A stretch of 64,000 bases of DNA from Agrypnia vestita (Eukaryota > Arthropoda > Insecta > Trichoptera > Phryganeidae): positions 930,001 through 994,000 of the forward strand of contig JADDOH010023643.1 in assembly GCA_016648135.1 (NCBI GenBank), given 5' to 3'. Below are positions 63,750 to 64,000 of the stretch, piece after piece. Position 1 is the stretch's first letter. Each line of letters starts with the position of its first letter. The notes below the pieces were generated by a model. That model had not been told where the DNA came from and made no database searches. It worked only from the letters and a program-made list of their open reading frames with translations. Made by a program: the position numbers and the translations under genes.

Positions 63750-64000
63750 TATATATAGTAACAACAATTTAGGTAAATTTTTATTTAATACAAAAGGCAA
63801 AGACGCTAAACTAAGCCACCTAGGCACATATATATAAATTATCTTGTAATAACTGTACATCCTTTAATATTGGGAAAAATGTTCGCAACGAGTTAAAGAA
63901 CACCTGAAGATTAAGATCATTATTTTTATAATAACACAGGGATAAATATTCTGCATATAAACGGCTTTGACCTTCGATTAGATCATTAAGAAGATCTCCA
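63750..64000. other. AT-rich edge
   Basis: A frame near 63880-63930 (NVRNELKNT-like) is too short to classify. The window ends here. Confidence 0.3.

Overview
This window reads as nuclear DNA of an insect. It is AT-rich, almost every open frame is short or broken, and it is packed with eukaryotic transposon families: mariner, PIF/Harbinger-like, piggyBac-like, Helitron, CR1/L2-like and other non-LTR elements, Penelope-like elements (PLEs) and tRNA-derived SINEs. It also carries short CCTAA arrays of the arthropod telomere type. There is no bacterial-style operon, rRNA or CRISPR. The order of insect cannot be fixed from this sequence alone.

Only one host protein-coding segment is convincing: a GC-rich exon at 57570-58141 with a 3' splice acceptor in front and a stop codon and poly(A) signals behind. 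It encodes the C-terminal part of a cysteine-rich, probably secreted or extracellular protein that I do not recognise. The remaining coding matches are dead or fragmentary transposon genes. The window is therefore mostly the intergenic or intronic flank of one gene, filled by repeats.

Layout: 1-5200 holds AT-rich DNA, two palindromic elements (285-480 and 4990-5153), a non-LTR remnant and a MITE. 5700-10400 holds a SINE, two MITEs, a 627-bp TIR element with TAA duplication and a CR1/L2-like 3' end. 10800-18600 holds SINEs, an ACTCCCTTTCTTT-ended repeat, a 955-bp Helitron with a LINE fragment inside it, a long inverted-repeat element and a second CR1/L2-like 3' end. 18700-24800 is repeat-poor. 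24860-33000 holds two deleted mariners, three PLE 3' ends and a 64-bp minisatellite. 33900-44600 holds a piggyBac-like 5' end, a Harbinger relic, two full-length mariners and possible LTR pieces. 45278-46557 is a 1280-bp Helitron, followed by a PLE. 47800-55000 holds more palindromes, four further copies of the ACTCCCTTTCTTT repeat and a SINE. 55200-56000 is a PLE/LTR-like inverted-repeat mosaic. 57570-58141 is the host exon. 58970-61290 holds tandem repeats with interstitial CCTAA arrays. 61794-62494 is a 701-bp TIR element and 63030-63415 a last PLE end.

The signal I find most interesting is a set of hammerhead-ribozyme (HHR) motifs. Eight have a near-complete CUGANGA...GAAA core, including one that has lost a single core A, and at least six more are decayed. 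Five of the eight lie just downstream of a GIY-YIG endonuclease remnant on the same strand, which is the known 3' layout of Penelope-like elements. The others sit alone or inside long palindromes. Several have a self-complementary minimal stem III (ACGT, ACATGT, ACCGGT), which suggests they would fold best as dimers.
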